Source of the DNA: Christiangramia salexigens
Lineage (GTDB): Bacteria; Bacteroidota; Bacteroidia; Flavobacteriales; Flavobacteriaceae
Direction of reading: 5' to 3'
DNA length: 64,000 nucleotides
Assembly (NCBI RefSeq): GCF_001889005.1
Contig: NZ_CP018153.1
Span: 1,708,501-1,772,500, forward strand
Part shown: piece by piece, positions 51,699-59,737 of the stretch
How positions within the stretch are numbered: position 1 is the first letter of the stretch
Layout: every line of letters starts with the position of its first letter
Notes under the pieces: model-generated
The model's input: only the letters and a program-made list of their open reading frames with translations
The model's database searches: none
What the model was told of the DNA's origin: nothing
Made by a program: the position numbers and the translations under genes

Positions 51699-54320
51699 TC
51701 AAGCCTTAGAATTTTCGTGTTTCCCAAGCATTCTTTTAATCTCATTAAGCTTCATCAAGGCCTCTACAGGTGTCAGTGTGTCTATATCTATCCCCAGAAG
51801 TTCTTCTTTGATATCCTGCAGCAAAGGATCGTCCAGATTAAAGAAGCTTAATTGCAGCTCATCTTCAGCCGATCTCTTCAGAATCTCTCCCGAATCTTCC
51901 ATGGCATGAGACTGTTCCAGTTTGGCGAGGATCTTATTGGCCCGATGTAAAACCATCTGCGGCATCCCAGCCATCTTCGCTACATGTATCCCAAAACTAT
52001 GTTCACTCCCTCCCGGCACCAGTTTTCGCAAAAACAGCACCTTATCTTTCATCTCTTTTACCGAGACATTAAAGTTCTTTATCCTGCTAAAAGTATCACA
52101 CATCTCATTCAATTCATGATAATGCGTGGCAAAAAGGGTTTTTGGTCGTGCCGGGTGCTCGTGCAGATACTCACTTATAGCCCAGGCGATGGAGATCCCA
52201 TCATAGGTACTCGTTCCCCGGCCTATCTCATCCAGCAACACCAGACTGCGGTCTGAAATATTATTCAGGATACTTGCCGTTTCGTTCATCTCTACCATAA
52301 AGGTAGATTCCCCCATACTAATATTGTCACTGGCACCCACTCTTGTAAATATCTTATCTACAAGACCGATCTCTGCCGATTTTGCCGGAACAAAACTTCC
52401 CATTTGAGCCATAAGTACGATAAGCGCCGTTTGACGTAAGATTGCCGACTTACCACTCATATTAGGCCCGGTGATCATAATGATCTGTTGTTCTTCCCTG
52501 TCAAGGTGAAGTGTATTGGTTACATATACCTCTCCCGGAGGAAGCTGCTTTTCAATAACCGGATGCCTTCCTTCTTCAATATCCAAAGCATAGGTATCGG
52601 TAAGCTGCGGCCTGCAGTAATTTTCCTGTTGGGCATGCTGAGCGAAAGATGACAAGCAATCCATTCTTGCGATAAGCCTCGCATTCTTTTGAACCGGATC
52701 TATATAATCTCCCATCCAGGCGATCAGTTTTCCAAATATCTCCTGCTCCAGCTGATGTATCTTTTCCTCTGCCCCAAGGATCTTAGCCTCGTATTCCTTA
52801 AGTTCATCGGTGATATAGCGCTCGGCATTCACCAAAGTCTGTTTACGCGTCCACTCCTCGGGCACCTTATCCTTATGGGTGTTCCTCACCTCGATATAGT
52901 AGCCATACACATTATTGTTCCCAATTTTCAGGGAGGAGATCCCGGTAGCTTCGGTTTCACGCTTGATCATTTCATCCAGGTAATCCTTACCCGAAAATGC
53001 TATATCTCTTAATTCATCCAATTCTGAAGAAAAACCTCTTGCGATCACATTGCCCTTCTGAACATTCACTGGGGCATCTTCACTTATACTCTCCGAGATC
53101 TTCTTTCGAAGTAGTTCACAGGAATGCAGATTATCACCAATCACCTTTAGCGCATCATTATCGCAATTTAAAGCGAGTTCTTTTACAGGGATAATAGCAT
53201 TTAATGAGTTTTTTAGCTGATTTACTTCACGCGGACTTATCTTTTGAGTGGCTACCTTGGAGATAAGCCTTTCAAGGTCACTGATCTCTCTGATCTGATC
53301 CTGAATTTTCCCAAGGATTTCGGGATGCTTTATCAGGTATTCCACTACTTCCAGACGTTTTTCCACCGCTTCGGCATTCTTTAATGGCAATGCCAGCCAT
53401 CGCTTGAGCAAACGACCTCCCATTGGCGAGATCGTCTTATCTATCACGTCAAGAAGGGTCACCGCATTGGCCGAAGTAGAATGATATAATTCTAGATTTC
53501 GAATGGTAAATCTATCCATCCAAACATATTCTTCTTCTGCGATCCGGTTGATGGCACTAATATGTTGAAGCCTGTGATGTCGTGTTTCAGCCAGATAATA
53601 AAGCACCGCTCCGGAGGCGATCACGCCCTCTTCAAGGTGGTCTATGCCAAAGCCTTTTAAAGACTTGGTTTGAAAATGATTATTTAAGGTTTCTTCGGCG
53701 TAATCTATTTTAAAGATCCAGTCGTCCAGGTAAAAGCAATGCAGGTCTTTTCCGAATTTATCAGAGAAGTCTTTTTTATACTTTTTCTGAACCAGGATCT
53801 CACTCGGACTAAAATTCTGAAGCAGTTTATCTATATATTCCTGATTTCCCTGAGCACATAAAAATTCCCCGGTAGACACATCCAGAAACGAGACTCCCAG
53901 CGTCTTTTTTCCGAAGTGAACTGCACACAGAAAATTGTTACTCTTGCTCTGCAGGACCTCATCGTTTAAAGATACACCCGGCGTCACCAGTTCGGTCACC
54001 CCACGCTTAACTATAGATTTGGTCATTTTAGGGTCTTCTAACTGATCACATATTGCGACCCGTTGTCCTGCTTTCACCAGTTTTGGCAGATAAGTATTCA
54101 AAGAATGATGTGGGAACCCAGCCAGTTCTGTGCGCTCTCCCCCGTTATTACGGTTGGTAAGAACGATGTTTAGAATTCGCGCTGCCTTCACCGCATCTTC
54201 ACCAAAGGTTTCATAAAAATCCCCTACCCTAAATAACAGCATAGCATCAGGATACTTCAGCTTAATACTGTTATACTGTTTCATTAAAGGAGTTACCTTC
54301 TGTGATTTATTCGCCGCCAA
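51699..54320 (-). CDS. mutS: DNA mismatch repair protein MutS
   Basis: An 873-residue MutS. The mismatch-reading motif [16 protein letters not shown] (GDFYE, Phe-x-Glu wedge) is near residue 30; Walker [10 protein letters not shown] near 620, followed by [10 protein letters not shown]; Walker B region [20 protein letters not shown]; and the C-terminal helix-turn-helix dimer part. Length is normal. It starts mismatch repair by binding mispairs and recruiting MutL. Monocistronic as seen here. Confidence 0.97.
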   Translation of the reverse strand: MAANKSQKVTPLMKQYNSIKLKYPDAMLLFRVGDFYETFGEDAVKAARILNIVLTNRNNGGERTELAGFPHHSLNTYLPKLVKAGQRVAICDQLEDPKMTKSIVKRGVTELVTPGVSLNDEVLQSKSNNFLCAVHFGKKTLGVSFLDVSTGEFLCAQGNQEYIDKLLQNFSPSEILVQKKYKKDFSDKFGKDLHCFYLDDWIFKIDYAEETLNNHFQTKSLKGFGIDHLEEGVIASGAVLYYLAETRHHRLQHISAINRIAEEEYVWMDRFTIRNLELYHSTSANAVTLLDVIDKTISPMGGRLLKRWLALPLKNAEAVEKRLEVVEYLIKHPEILGKIQDQIREISDLERLISKVATQKISPREVNQLKNSLNAIIPVKELALNCDNDALKVIGDNLHSCELLRKKISESISEDAPVNVQKGNVIARGFSSELDELRDIAFSGKDYLDEMIKRETEATGISSLKIGNNNVYGYYIEVRNTHKDKVPEEWTRKQTLVNAERYITDELKEYEAKILGAEEKIHQLEQEIFGKLIAWMGDYIDPVQKNARLIARMDCLSSFAQHAQQENYCRPQLTDTYALDIEEGRHPVIEKQLPPGEVYVTNTLHLDREEQQIIMITGPNMSGKSAILRQTALIVLMAQMGSFVPAKSAEIGLVDKIFTRVGASDNISMGESTFMVEMNETASILNNISDRSLVLLDEIGRGTSTYDGISIAWAISEYLHEHPARPKTLFATHYHELNEMCDTFSRIKNFNVSVKEMKDKVLFLRKLVPGGSEHSFGIHVAKMAGMPQMVLHRANKILAKLEQSHAMEDSGEILKRSAEDELQLSFFNLDDPLLQDIKEELLGIDIDTLTPVEALMKLNEIKRMLGKHENSKA

Positions 54321-54551
54321 TTTTGTGAATTTTAGTGACTGCTAAAGTAAAGATTAGCCTCTTTGCTTAAAAATTATAATCAGAAATTTTATCGTGTAAT
54401 ACTCTTTGGAATTAAGGCAGAATATTGTTCTGATTTAATGGAATATCTAGCCTCCATTCCGAGAGCAAACTAAAAAAGGCCAATATCATAGTATTAACCT
54501 TTAGAATGTGCGGTTTAGATTCCTGCAGTTGATATTGAAATTACACAGAAA
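54321..54551. other. Intergenic spacer between mutS and secreted orphan
   Basis: About 230 bases without a recognisable gene, strong promoter or hairpin. Confidence 0.4.
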
Positions 54552-54989
54552 TTACATTTTATCACTTCTGGCTATTTCTGTTTTTACAGATGCCACACAA
54601 TTACTGTAATTTTCCTGAATTTCATTGGCCTTTTCCTCGCTTCCGGCAATATTTACCATGGCTTTCCACCATTTAATACTCCTTGGGCTTCTTTTCCAAT
54701 TGAGGGTCTCAAGGCCATCATCTAACTTCCAGACATATAAATAATCATATTCACCGGTATTCATCGCTAGTTCCATAACTGGTGTGCTAACCCCGGCTTC
54801 ACTAGCAGCCTTTTTGAAATAATCATTGATTATTTTCCGGGCTTCACCCTGCTTTCCATTTTTATAAGCCACATGTACTATCTGGTACCATTCGGAATTC
54901 TCGTATTTCATAGGCTCCGTTTCCTGAGCAGAAATTTCACAAGCACTGATCAAAATGCTAAAAATGATGATTGATTTAAAAAGTCTCAT
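54552..54989 (-). CDS. Secreted hypothetical protein
   Basis: A 145-residue exported protein of unknown family. A hydrophobic signal sequence ends at LISAC, which could be a lipobox, with an alternative signal peptidase I site at EISAQ. The mature part is helical and aromatic-rich (NSEWYQIVHVAYKNGKQGEA, YDYLYVWKLDDGLETLNW). The latter recalls ferredoxin-like dimeric alpha-beta barrel proteins, but this is only an impression. ATG 54989 is chosen over an upstream start that lacks signal character. Confidence 0.6.
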   Translation of the reverse strand: MRLFKSIIIFSILISACEISAQETEPMKYENSEWYQIVHVAYKNGKQGEARKIINDYFKKAASEAGVSTPVMELAMNTGEYDYLYVWKLDDGLETLNWKRSPRSIKWWKAMVNIAGSEEKANEIQENYSNCVASVKTEIARSDKM

Positions 54990-55237
54990 ATCGGTTGGTT
55001 TTAAAGTTAATTTAAGCAACGAAAACAAAAGCAATCCTTGTAGTAACCAAAGCTCTAATTATATGGAACCCGGTTGAAGAAGTTCGGTGAAGATCATGAG
55101 GGAAGTTCTAAATTACAATTTTTAACAATAAGTCTGTATATCAGTGTTTTAAAAGTTTAAATCATAAACTTTAAATAATTCAATTTAGTCTAAGCAATCA
55201 TACAGTCGCTACCGCTTTTAAAACGAGATCATTTTTC

Positions 55238-55245
55238 TATTTTTG
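55238..55245 (+). promoter_or_regulatory. -7 element of the TrmH-family gene
   Basis: TATTTTTG, exact TAnnTTTG match, ends only 4 bases before the ATG at 55250. If used, the transcript would start at or next to the start codon (leaderless). Confidence 0.55.
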
Positions 55246-55249
55246 CGGT

Positions 55250-55816
55250 ATGGAAAGACGTAAACTGCGCAATAGCGAACTGGATAGAAAGAGTGTTGAG
55301 GAATTTAAAAATGCTCAAAAAACCCCTCTTATTGTAGTGCTGGATAATGTTCGCAGTCTGAATAATATTGGCTCTGTGTTTAGAACCGCCGATGCATTCC
55401 TGATACAGAAGATCTATCTCTGCGGAATTACGGCTAAACCACCACATAAGGATATCCAAAAAACAGCATTAGGCGCCACCGATACAGTAGATTGGGAATA
55501 CTGTGAGAACACCCTTGAAGTTGTGGAAAAATTAAAAAAAGACGGAGTTAAGGTTTTTTCCATTGAGCAGGCAGAGGGAGCTGTTATGCTTAATGATTTT
55601 CAGCCCGAACAGGGAGAATGCTGTGCCGTTGTTTTTGGAAATGAAGTTAAAGGCGTTCAACAGGATGTGGTTTTAGCAAGCCATAACGTGATAGAAATTC
55701 CCCAACTTGGCAGTAAACATTCACTGAATATTTCAGTGAGCACGGGAGTGGTTCTCTGGGATCTTTTCGTAAAAATAAAAGCAAAAACTTACCCTAACAG
55801 CTCACATTCTCATTAA
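55250..55816 (+). CDS. TrmH/SpoU-family RNA methyltransferase
   Basis: A 188-residue SPOUT methyltransferase for 2'-O-methylation of tRNA or rRNA. The three motifs are visible: VLDNVRSLNNIGSVFRTAD (motif 1), VFGNEVKGVQQ (motif 2) and LGSKHSLNISVSTGVVLW (motif 3, trefoil knot). It lacks an N-terminal extension, so it is closer to short TrmH-like proteins than to RlmB. The start codon is placed immediately after a promoter box. Confidence 0.88.
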   Translation: MERRKLRNSELDRKSVEEFKNAQKTPLIVVLDNVRSLNNIGSVFRTADAFLIQKIYLCGITAKPPHKDIQKTALGATDTVDWEYCENTLEVVEKLKKDGVKVFSIEQAEGAVMLNDFQPEQGECCAVVFGNEVKGVQQDVVLASHNVIEIPQLGSKHSLNISVSTGVVLWDLFVKIKAKTYPNSSHSH

Positions 55817-56102
55817 TCAGAATCCTGAATTTGAATCTGCAACATTAGTTGTTTAATATTCAACTCGTTACAGTTAAACATTTCAACCCCATTTAAGTGT
55901 TATTTTTAAATATAACCAACTGATATACCGGCACTTACATAGTAAAATTACCTGTTTATAAAATATCAATGAGACCCTTACATTTTAACGATATTTTCCG
56001 TGGTTTCATCGATTTTTTATTTTATTTTAGCTACTTATCCTCAGCGCTCCGAAAACGTTTTAGGATAACCTTAAACAAGCATTAACCAAATCATGGTTTA
56101 CC

Positions 56103-57740
56103 ATGAAATTGACTACCATACTAACCGGCCTTATCCTGGGATTAATGATTCTATCATGTAGTCCTGAATCCAGGGACAATCCTAAGCCCCCAATTATAAC
56201 CGATACTTCCGTATTTTACCTAAGCGTGGACGGAAATGATAATAACTCGGGGAATTCTCCTGATGAAGCCTGGAGAACGATTGCACAACTAAACAAAGTC
56301 GACTTTAAACCCGGCTCCCAGATCTTCCTGGAAGGTGGAGAAGTATTTGAAGGCAACCTGGCCTTTAATGAAAAAGACGGGAACGATGAAACAAAACCAA
56401 TAGTGATAACCTCCTACGGCTCGGGTAAAGCAAGCATAAAAGCCGATAACGGATTTGGTATTTATGCCTACAACACGGCAGGTTTCGTTATAAGTAACCT
56501 CATCATCCAAGGAAGCGGTAAAACCACCAATGATAATTCAGGTATCAATTTTTATAATGATCTTTCAGGAGATATAAAATTATCGGGTATAACTATTAGT
56601 GACTGCGAAGTTTCCGGATTTAAGGATTATGGGATCGTAATTGGAGCCTGGAATGGAAATTCAGGCTTTAAAGATGTGATCATCGCAAACAATAAAGTTT
56701 ATGATATCCTGGATACCGGGATCGCTTCCTATGGTTTTTTCTCCTCTACCAAAACTGGCTATGCCCACTCCAATATTGAGGTTAAAAATTGTGAGGTTTT
56801 CGATATCTCTGGATATGATAAACCTCAACATTCAGGTAACGGCATTGTGCTCTCAGATGTTCAAAATTCTGTAATAGAACACAGTACAGTATATGACAGC
56901 GGTTACAATAACACAAATTGCGGAGGCCCGGTAGGGATCTGGTACTGGGATTCAGACACCGTTACCATTCAGAATTGTGAAGTTTATAATATGAGTTCCG
57001 GAACTGGCTGCGACGGGGGTGGTTTTGATATGGACGGTGGTGTTACCAACGGAATCATGCAATACAATTACTCTCACGATAATGATGGTGCGGGCTTTAT
57101 GATTGGACAATTCGAGGGCGCAAGAGCTATGAACAATATCACCGTTCGCTACAACATCAGTGAAAATGATGCTGCAACCAATGGAGGCAGTGTTTATATT
57201 TTTAACGGAGACACTGGTCTTGATGATATCTTTGTTTACAATAACACTCTGTACATAAGCGAACAATCCACGAATACGAATGCTGCCGCAATAAAACTTT
57301 TAAAGTGGAAGTTAATTGAAGGCAACATAAGATTCTCTAACAATATTCTTTATACCAGCAATGGCGCAGATGCTGTTATGGTTCCTGCTGGTTATTCGGC
57401 CAGCTTAACCGGCAATCTTTACTACAGCTCTTCAAATCTTAATATAGACTACCAGGGAGCTAATTATCAAACTTTGGAGGCCTTTAGAGCTACTGGTAAC
57501 GAAGTCATAGAAGAAATGCCTTCAGGTTATCAGGGAGATCCGCTATTAAAGGATCCGGGTGCTGGACAAACCATTGGTTTTGGCAATACACTGGACCAAT
57601 TAGACGCCTATAAACTGGAAAACAATTCGCCGGCAATAGATGCAGGCATAAATATCACAGGAAGCATTGGTGATTCCGATTTTTACGGCAATCCCCCATT
57701 AAAAAACTCCCGCCAGAATATTGGCGCACACGAAATTTAG
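56103..57740 (+). CDS. Right-handed parallel beta-helix lipoprotein
   Basis: A 545-residue surface or periplasmic lipoprotein: signal ending LMILSC with cysteine 19 as lipidation site, then about 35-545 a pectate-lyase-like right-handed beta-helix with PbH1-type repeats (for example VIANNKVYDILDTGIASYGF, SGNGIVLSDVQNSVIEHSTV, MQYNYSHDNDGAGFMIGQ). It resembles polysaccharide lyase or glycoside-binding beta-helix proteins but no catalytic triad can be assigned. No susCD pair or other carbohydrate enzymes are adjacent, so it is not in an obvious polysaccharide utilisation locus. Confidence 0.8.
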   Translation: MKLTTILTGLILGLMILSCSPESRDNPKPPIITDTSVFYLSVDGNDNNSGNSPDEAWRTIAQLNKVDFKPGSQIFLEGGEVFEGNLAFNEKDGNDETKPIVITSYGSGKASIKADNGFGIYAYNTAGFVISNLIIQGSGKTTNDNSGINFYNDLSGDIKLSGITISDCEVSGFKDYGIVIGAWNGNSGFKDVIIANNKVYDILDTGIASYGFFSSTKTGYAHSNIEVKNCEVFDISGYDKPQHSGNGIVLSDVQNSVIEHSTVYDSGYNNTNCGGPVGIWYWDSDTVTIQNCEVYNMSSGTGCDGGGFDMDGGVTNGIMQYNYSHDNDGAGFMIGQFEGARAMNNITVRYNISENDAATNGGSVYIFNGDTGLDDIFVYNNTLYISEQSTNTNAAAIKLLKWKLIEGNIRFSNNILYTSNGADAVMVPAGYSASLTGNLYYSSSNLNIDYQGANYQTLEAFRATGNEVIEEMPSGYQGDPLLKDPGAGQTIGFGNTLDQLDAYKLENNSPAIDAGINITGSIGDSDFYGNPPLKNSRQNIGAHEI

Positions 57741-57769
57741 TTTGAGTTGAAACTGTTTTTGTCGAAAAG

Positions 57770-57799
57770 AGCAGAGCATGCATAAGCTCTGCTTTTTTT
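57770..57799. terminator. Terminator between beta-helix gene and FolK-dNK
   Basis: Perfect arms AGCAGAGC (57770-57777) and GCTCTGCT (57786-57793) followed by TTTTTT, overlapping the end of the convergent gene. Confidence 0.8.
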
Positions 57800-58931
57800 A
57801 TATATGAGAATCTATCTCCTCAAGCAGATATATATAATCCTTTCTATTATTTACAAAATCAAGTCCGGAGATATCTATCACCTGTACCTTCATATTGTTT
57901 TGTGACTTGATGAAATTAAGATAGCTCTTATTGATCTCCATCAGGTAATCGGGCTGAATGTTCTGCTCATAATCCCTGCCCCGCTTCCTGATATTTTCCA
58001 GCAATCTATCGGTATTTTGATACAGGTAAATATAAAGTTCTGGTTTAACCAGTTCCTTATACATTAAATGAAACAGCTTATGATATAAGGAGTATTCGTC
58101 TTCATGAAGTGTGATCTTGGCAAAGATCAGGGATTTGAACACATCGTAATCTGAGATCACAAAATCTTTAAAAAGATCATATTGAGCCAGGTCATCTGAT
58201 AACTGCTGATAACGATCTGCCAGAAACGACATTTCCAGTGGAAATGCATATCTGTCCTTATTCTCGTAGAACTTAGGAAGAAATGGATTATCCTTAAATC
58301 GCTCCAGGATGAGCTTCGCATTAAAATCTTCTGAGATCATCGTAGAGAAACTCGTCTTCCCCGCTCCTATATTCCCCTCTACCGCGATATAATTGCATTT
58401 TGGAAATTTAAAATCGCGGGAGGCTTTGTTCAGCTTATATTCCGTGCGAGATATTTCTGAATCGTCCCCGGTCTCCTCCAGCAAACGGCTAATTTTCTTA
58501 CCAGAAACAGGATGTTTCATGGATCCTGCAATATCCAAAAGAGGTAATAGCACAAATTTTCTTTTCTCTATCCCCTTATGCGGAATTTGAAGCTCCTTAG
58601 AAACTATGATCTCATTCTCATAGAATAGAATATCAAGATCTATGGTTCTGTTTCGGTAATTATCAGATTCATTTCTTTCTCTTCCCAAACCGGTTTCTAT
58701 AGCCAGTAATTTCTGAAGCACAAATTCCGGTTCAAAACGCGTGTTTACCGAGATACAGGCATTTAAAAATGGATTGCCATCAAAACCCCAGGCCGGAGTT
58801 TCGTAGATCCTGGAAACATCCTGAATCCAACCTATTTCTTCATGGATCTTTTGCAAAGCTTTTTGCATAAAATCCAGCCGGTCACCAAGATTGCTTCCTA
58901 GCGCTAGTATTACTGTTCGTGGGGATCTCAA
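57798..58931 (-). CDS. folK: FolK-deoxynucleoside kinase fusion protein
   Basis: A 377-residue two-domain protein. Residues 1 to about 160 are HPPK (FolK): LALGSNLGDR, YETPAWGF, and NYRNRTIDLDIL give the pterin and ATP sites for folate synthesis. Residues about 178-377 are a deoxynucleoside kinase: P-loop EGNIGAGKTS (185-194), the ISDYDVFKSLIFAKITL stretch and RKRGRDYE. Linking folate synthesis to deoxynucleoside salvage in one chain is a Bacteroidota feature. Both domains look intact. It is convergent with the beta-helix gene. Confidence 0.92.
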   Translation of the reverse strand: MRSPRTVILALGSNLGDRLDFMQKALQKIHEEIGWIQDVSRIYETPAWGFDGNPFLNACISVNTRFEPEFVLQKLLAIETGLGRERNESDNYRNRTIDLDILFYENEIIVSKELQIPHKGIEKRKFVLLPLLDIAGSMKHPVSGKKISRLLEETGDDSEISRTEYKLNKASRDFKFPKCNYIAVEGNIGAGKTSFSTMISEDFNAKLILERFKDNPFLPKFYENKDRYAFPLEMSFLADRYQQLSDDLAQYDLFKDFVISDYDVFKSLIFAKITLHEDEYSLYHKLFHLMYKELVKPELYIYLYQNTDRLLENIRKRGRDYEQNIQPDYLMEINKSYLNFIKSQNNMKVQVIDISGLDFVNNRKDYIYLLEEIDSHI

Positions 58932-59007
58932 AGCGAATTAAGAAAATTTTAATAGGTAGCTGAAAATAATTTCACAGCAAATTAAGCAAAACAAAAGCAC
59001 ATACTCT

Positions 59008-59015
59008 TAATTTTG
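59008..59015 (+). promoter_or_regulatory. -7 element of the queuosine-precursor transporter unit
   Basis: TAATTTTG, exact TAnnTTTG match. It overlaps the TTG codon at 59013 that opens the longest frame, so that codon is probably not the start of translation. Confidence 0.5.
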
Positions 59016-59036
59016 TTAAAAGACTTTATTAAAAAT

Positions 59037-59735
59037 TTGGCCAAAATACACCCCTCAAAACAACTGCAGGCTCTTAAAATTTATATGGTTTTAAGTGCAT
59101 TGTTCATAGCATCACTTGTTGTATCCAACCTCATCTTTCAAAAGTTCTTTTACTGGGATTTTTTCGGGATACATACTTTTGAAATTTCAGTGGGGATCCT
59201 GCCCTATCCTATCACTTTTTTGATCACAGATATTATTAGTGAGGTATATGGCAAGAAAAAAGCAAATCAGGTGGTAACCACTGGGATCTTTGCTTCATTC
59301 TTTTCACTTTTAATTATTTATGTGGCAGATGCCGTACCGGCCACAAGCTGGTCTCCAATTGATGATTCGTTATTTGAAAAGGTGTTTGGAGCTACCGCCA
59401 TCGCCGTATTTGCTTCTATGGTTGCCTATTTGCTTGCACAGTATATAGACATTCATATATTCCACTTCTGGAAAAGACTTACAAAGGGTAAACACCTGTG
59501 GTTGCGAAACAATTTTTCGACATTCCTGTCCCAGTTTGTCGACACCTTTTCGGTCCTGTTTTTGCTATGTAGTTTTGGAAAGCTGGACTGGAAATTATTC
59601 GGAGGACTATTACTGAGCGGATTCCTGTTCAAGGTAATGATTGCCGCTTTGGACACACCATTACTTTATGCCGCAGTTTATGGATTAAGAAGAATTTTTA
59701 ATCTAAAACAAGCAGAAGAAATAAGTTTTGACTGA
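59037..59735 (+). CDS. Queuosine precursor transporter (YhhQ/VUT family)
   Basis: A membrane protein of about 232 residues with six hydrophobic segments, in the YhhQ/QPTR pattern: VLSALFIASLVVSNLIFQKF, the LPYPITFLITDIISEVYGKKKA signature and the later AQYIDIHIFHFWKRLTKGKH motif. It imports preQ0/preQ1 for queuosine. No ATG is available near the N-terminus; a TTG at 59013 lies inside a promoter box, so the TTG at 59037 (MAKIHPSKQLQ) is preferred, with ATG 59085 as alternative. The AsmA-like gene follows after 2 bases. Confidence 0.88.
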   Translation: MAKIHPSKQLQALKIYMVLSALFIASLVVSNLIFQKFFYWDFFGIHTFEISVGILPYPITFLITDIISEVYGKKKANQVVTTGIFASFFSLLIIYVADAVPATSWSPIDDSLFEKVFGATAIAVFASMVAYLLAQYIDIHIFHFWKRLTKGKHLWLRNNFSTFLSQFVDTFSVLFLLCSFGKLDWKLFGGLLLSGFLFKVMIAALDTPLLYAAVYGLRRIFNLKQAEEISFD

Positions 59736-59737
59736 TT

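Noticed and set aside
56103..57740. Beta-helix lipoprotein as part of a polysaccharide utilisation locus
   Set aside because: No SusC/SusD pair, sulfatase or other carbohydrate enzyme is adjacent.
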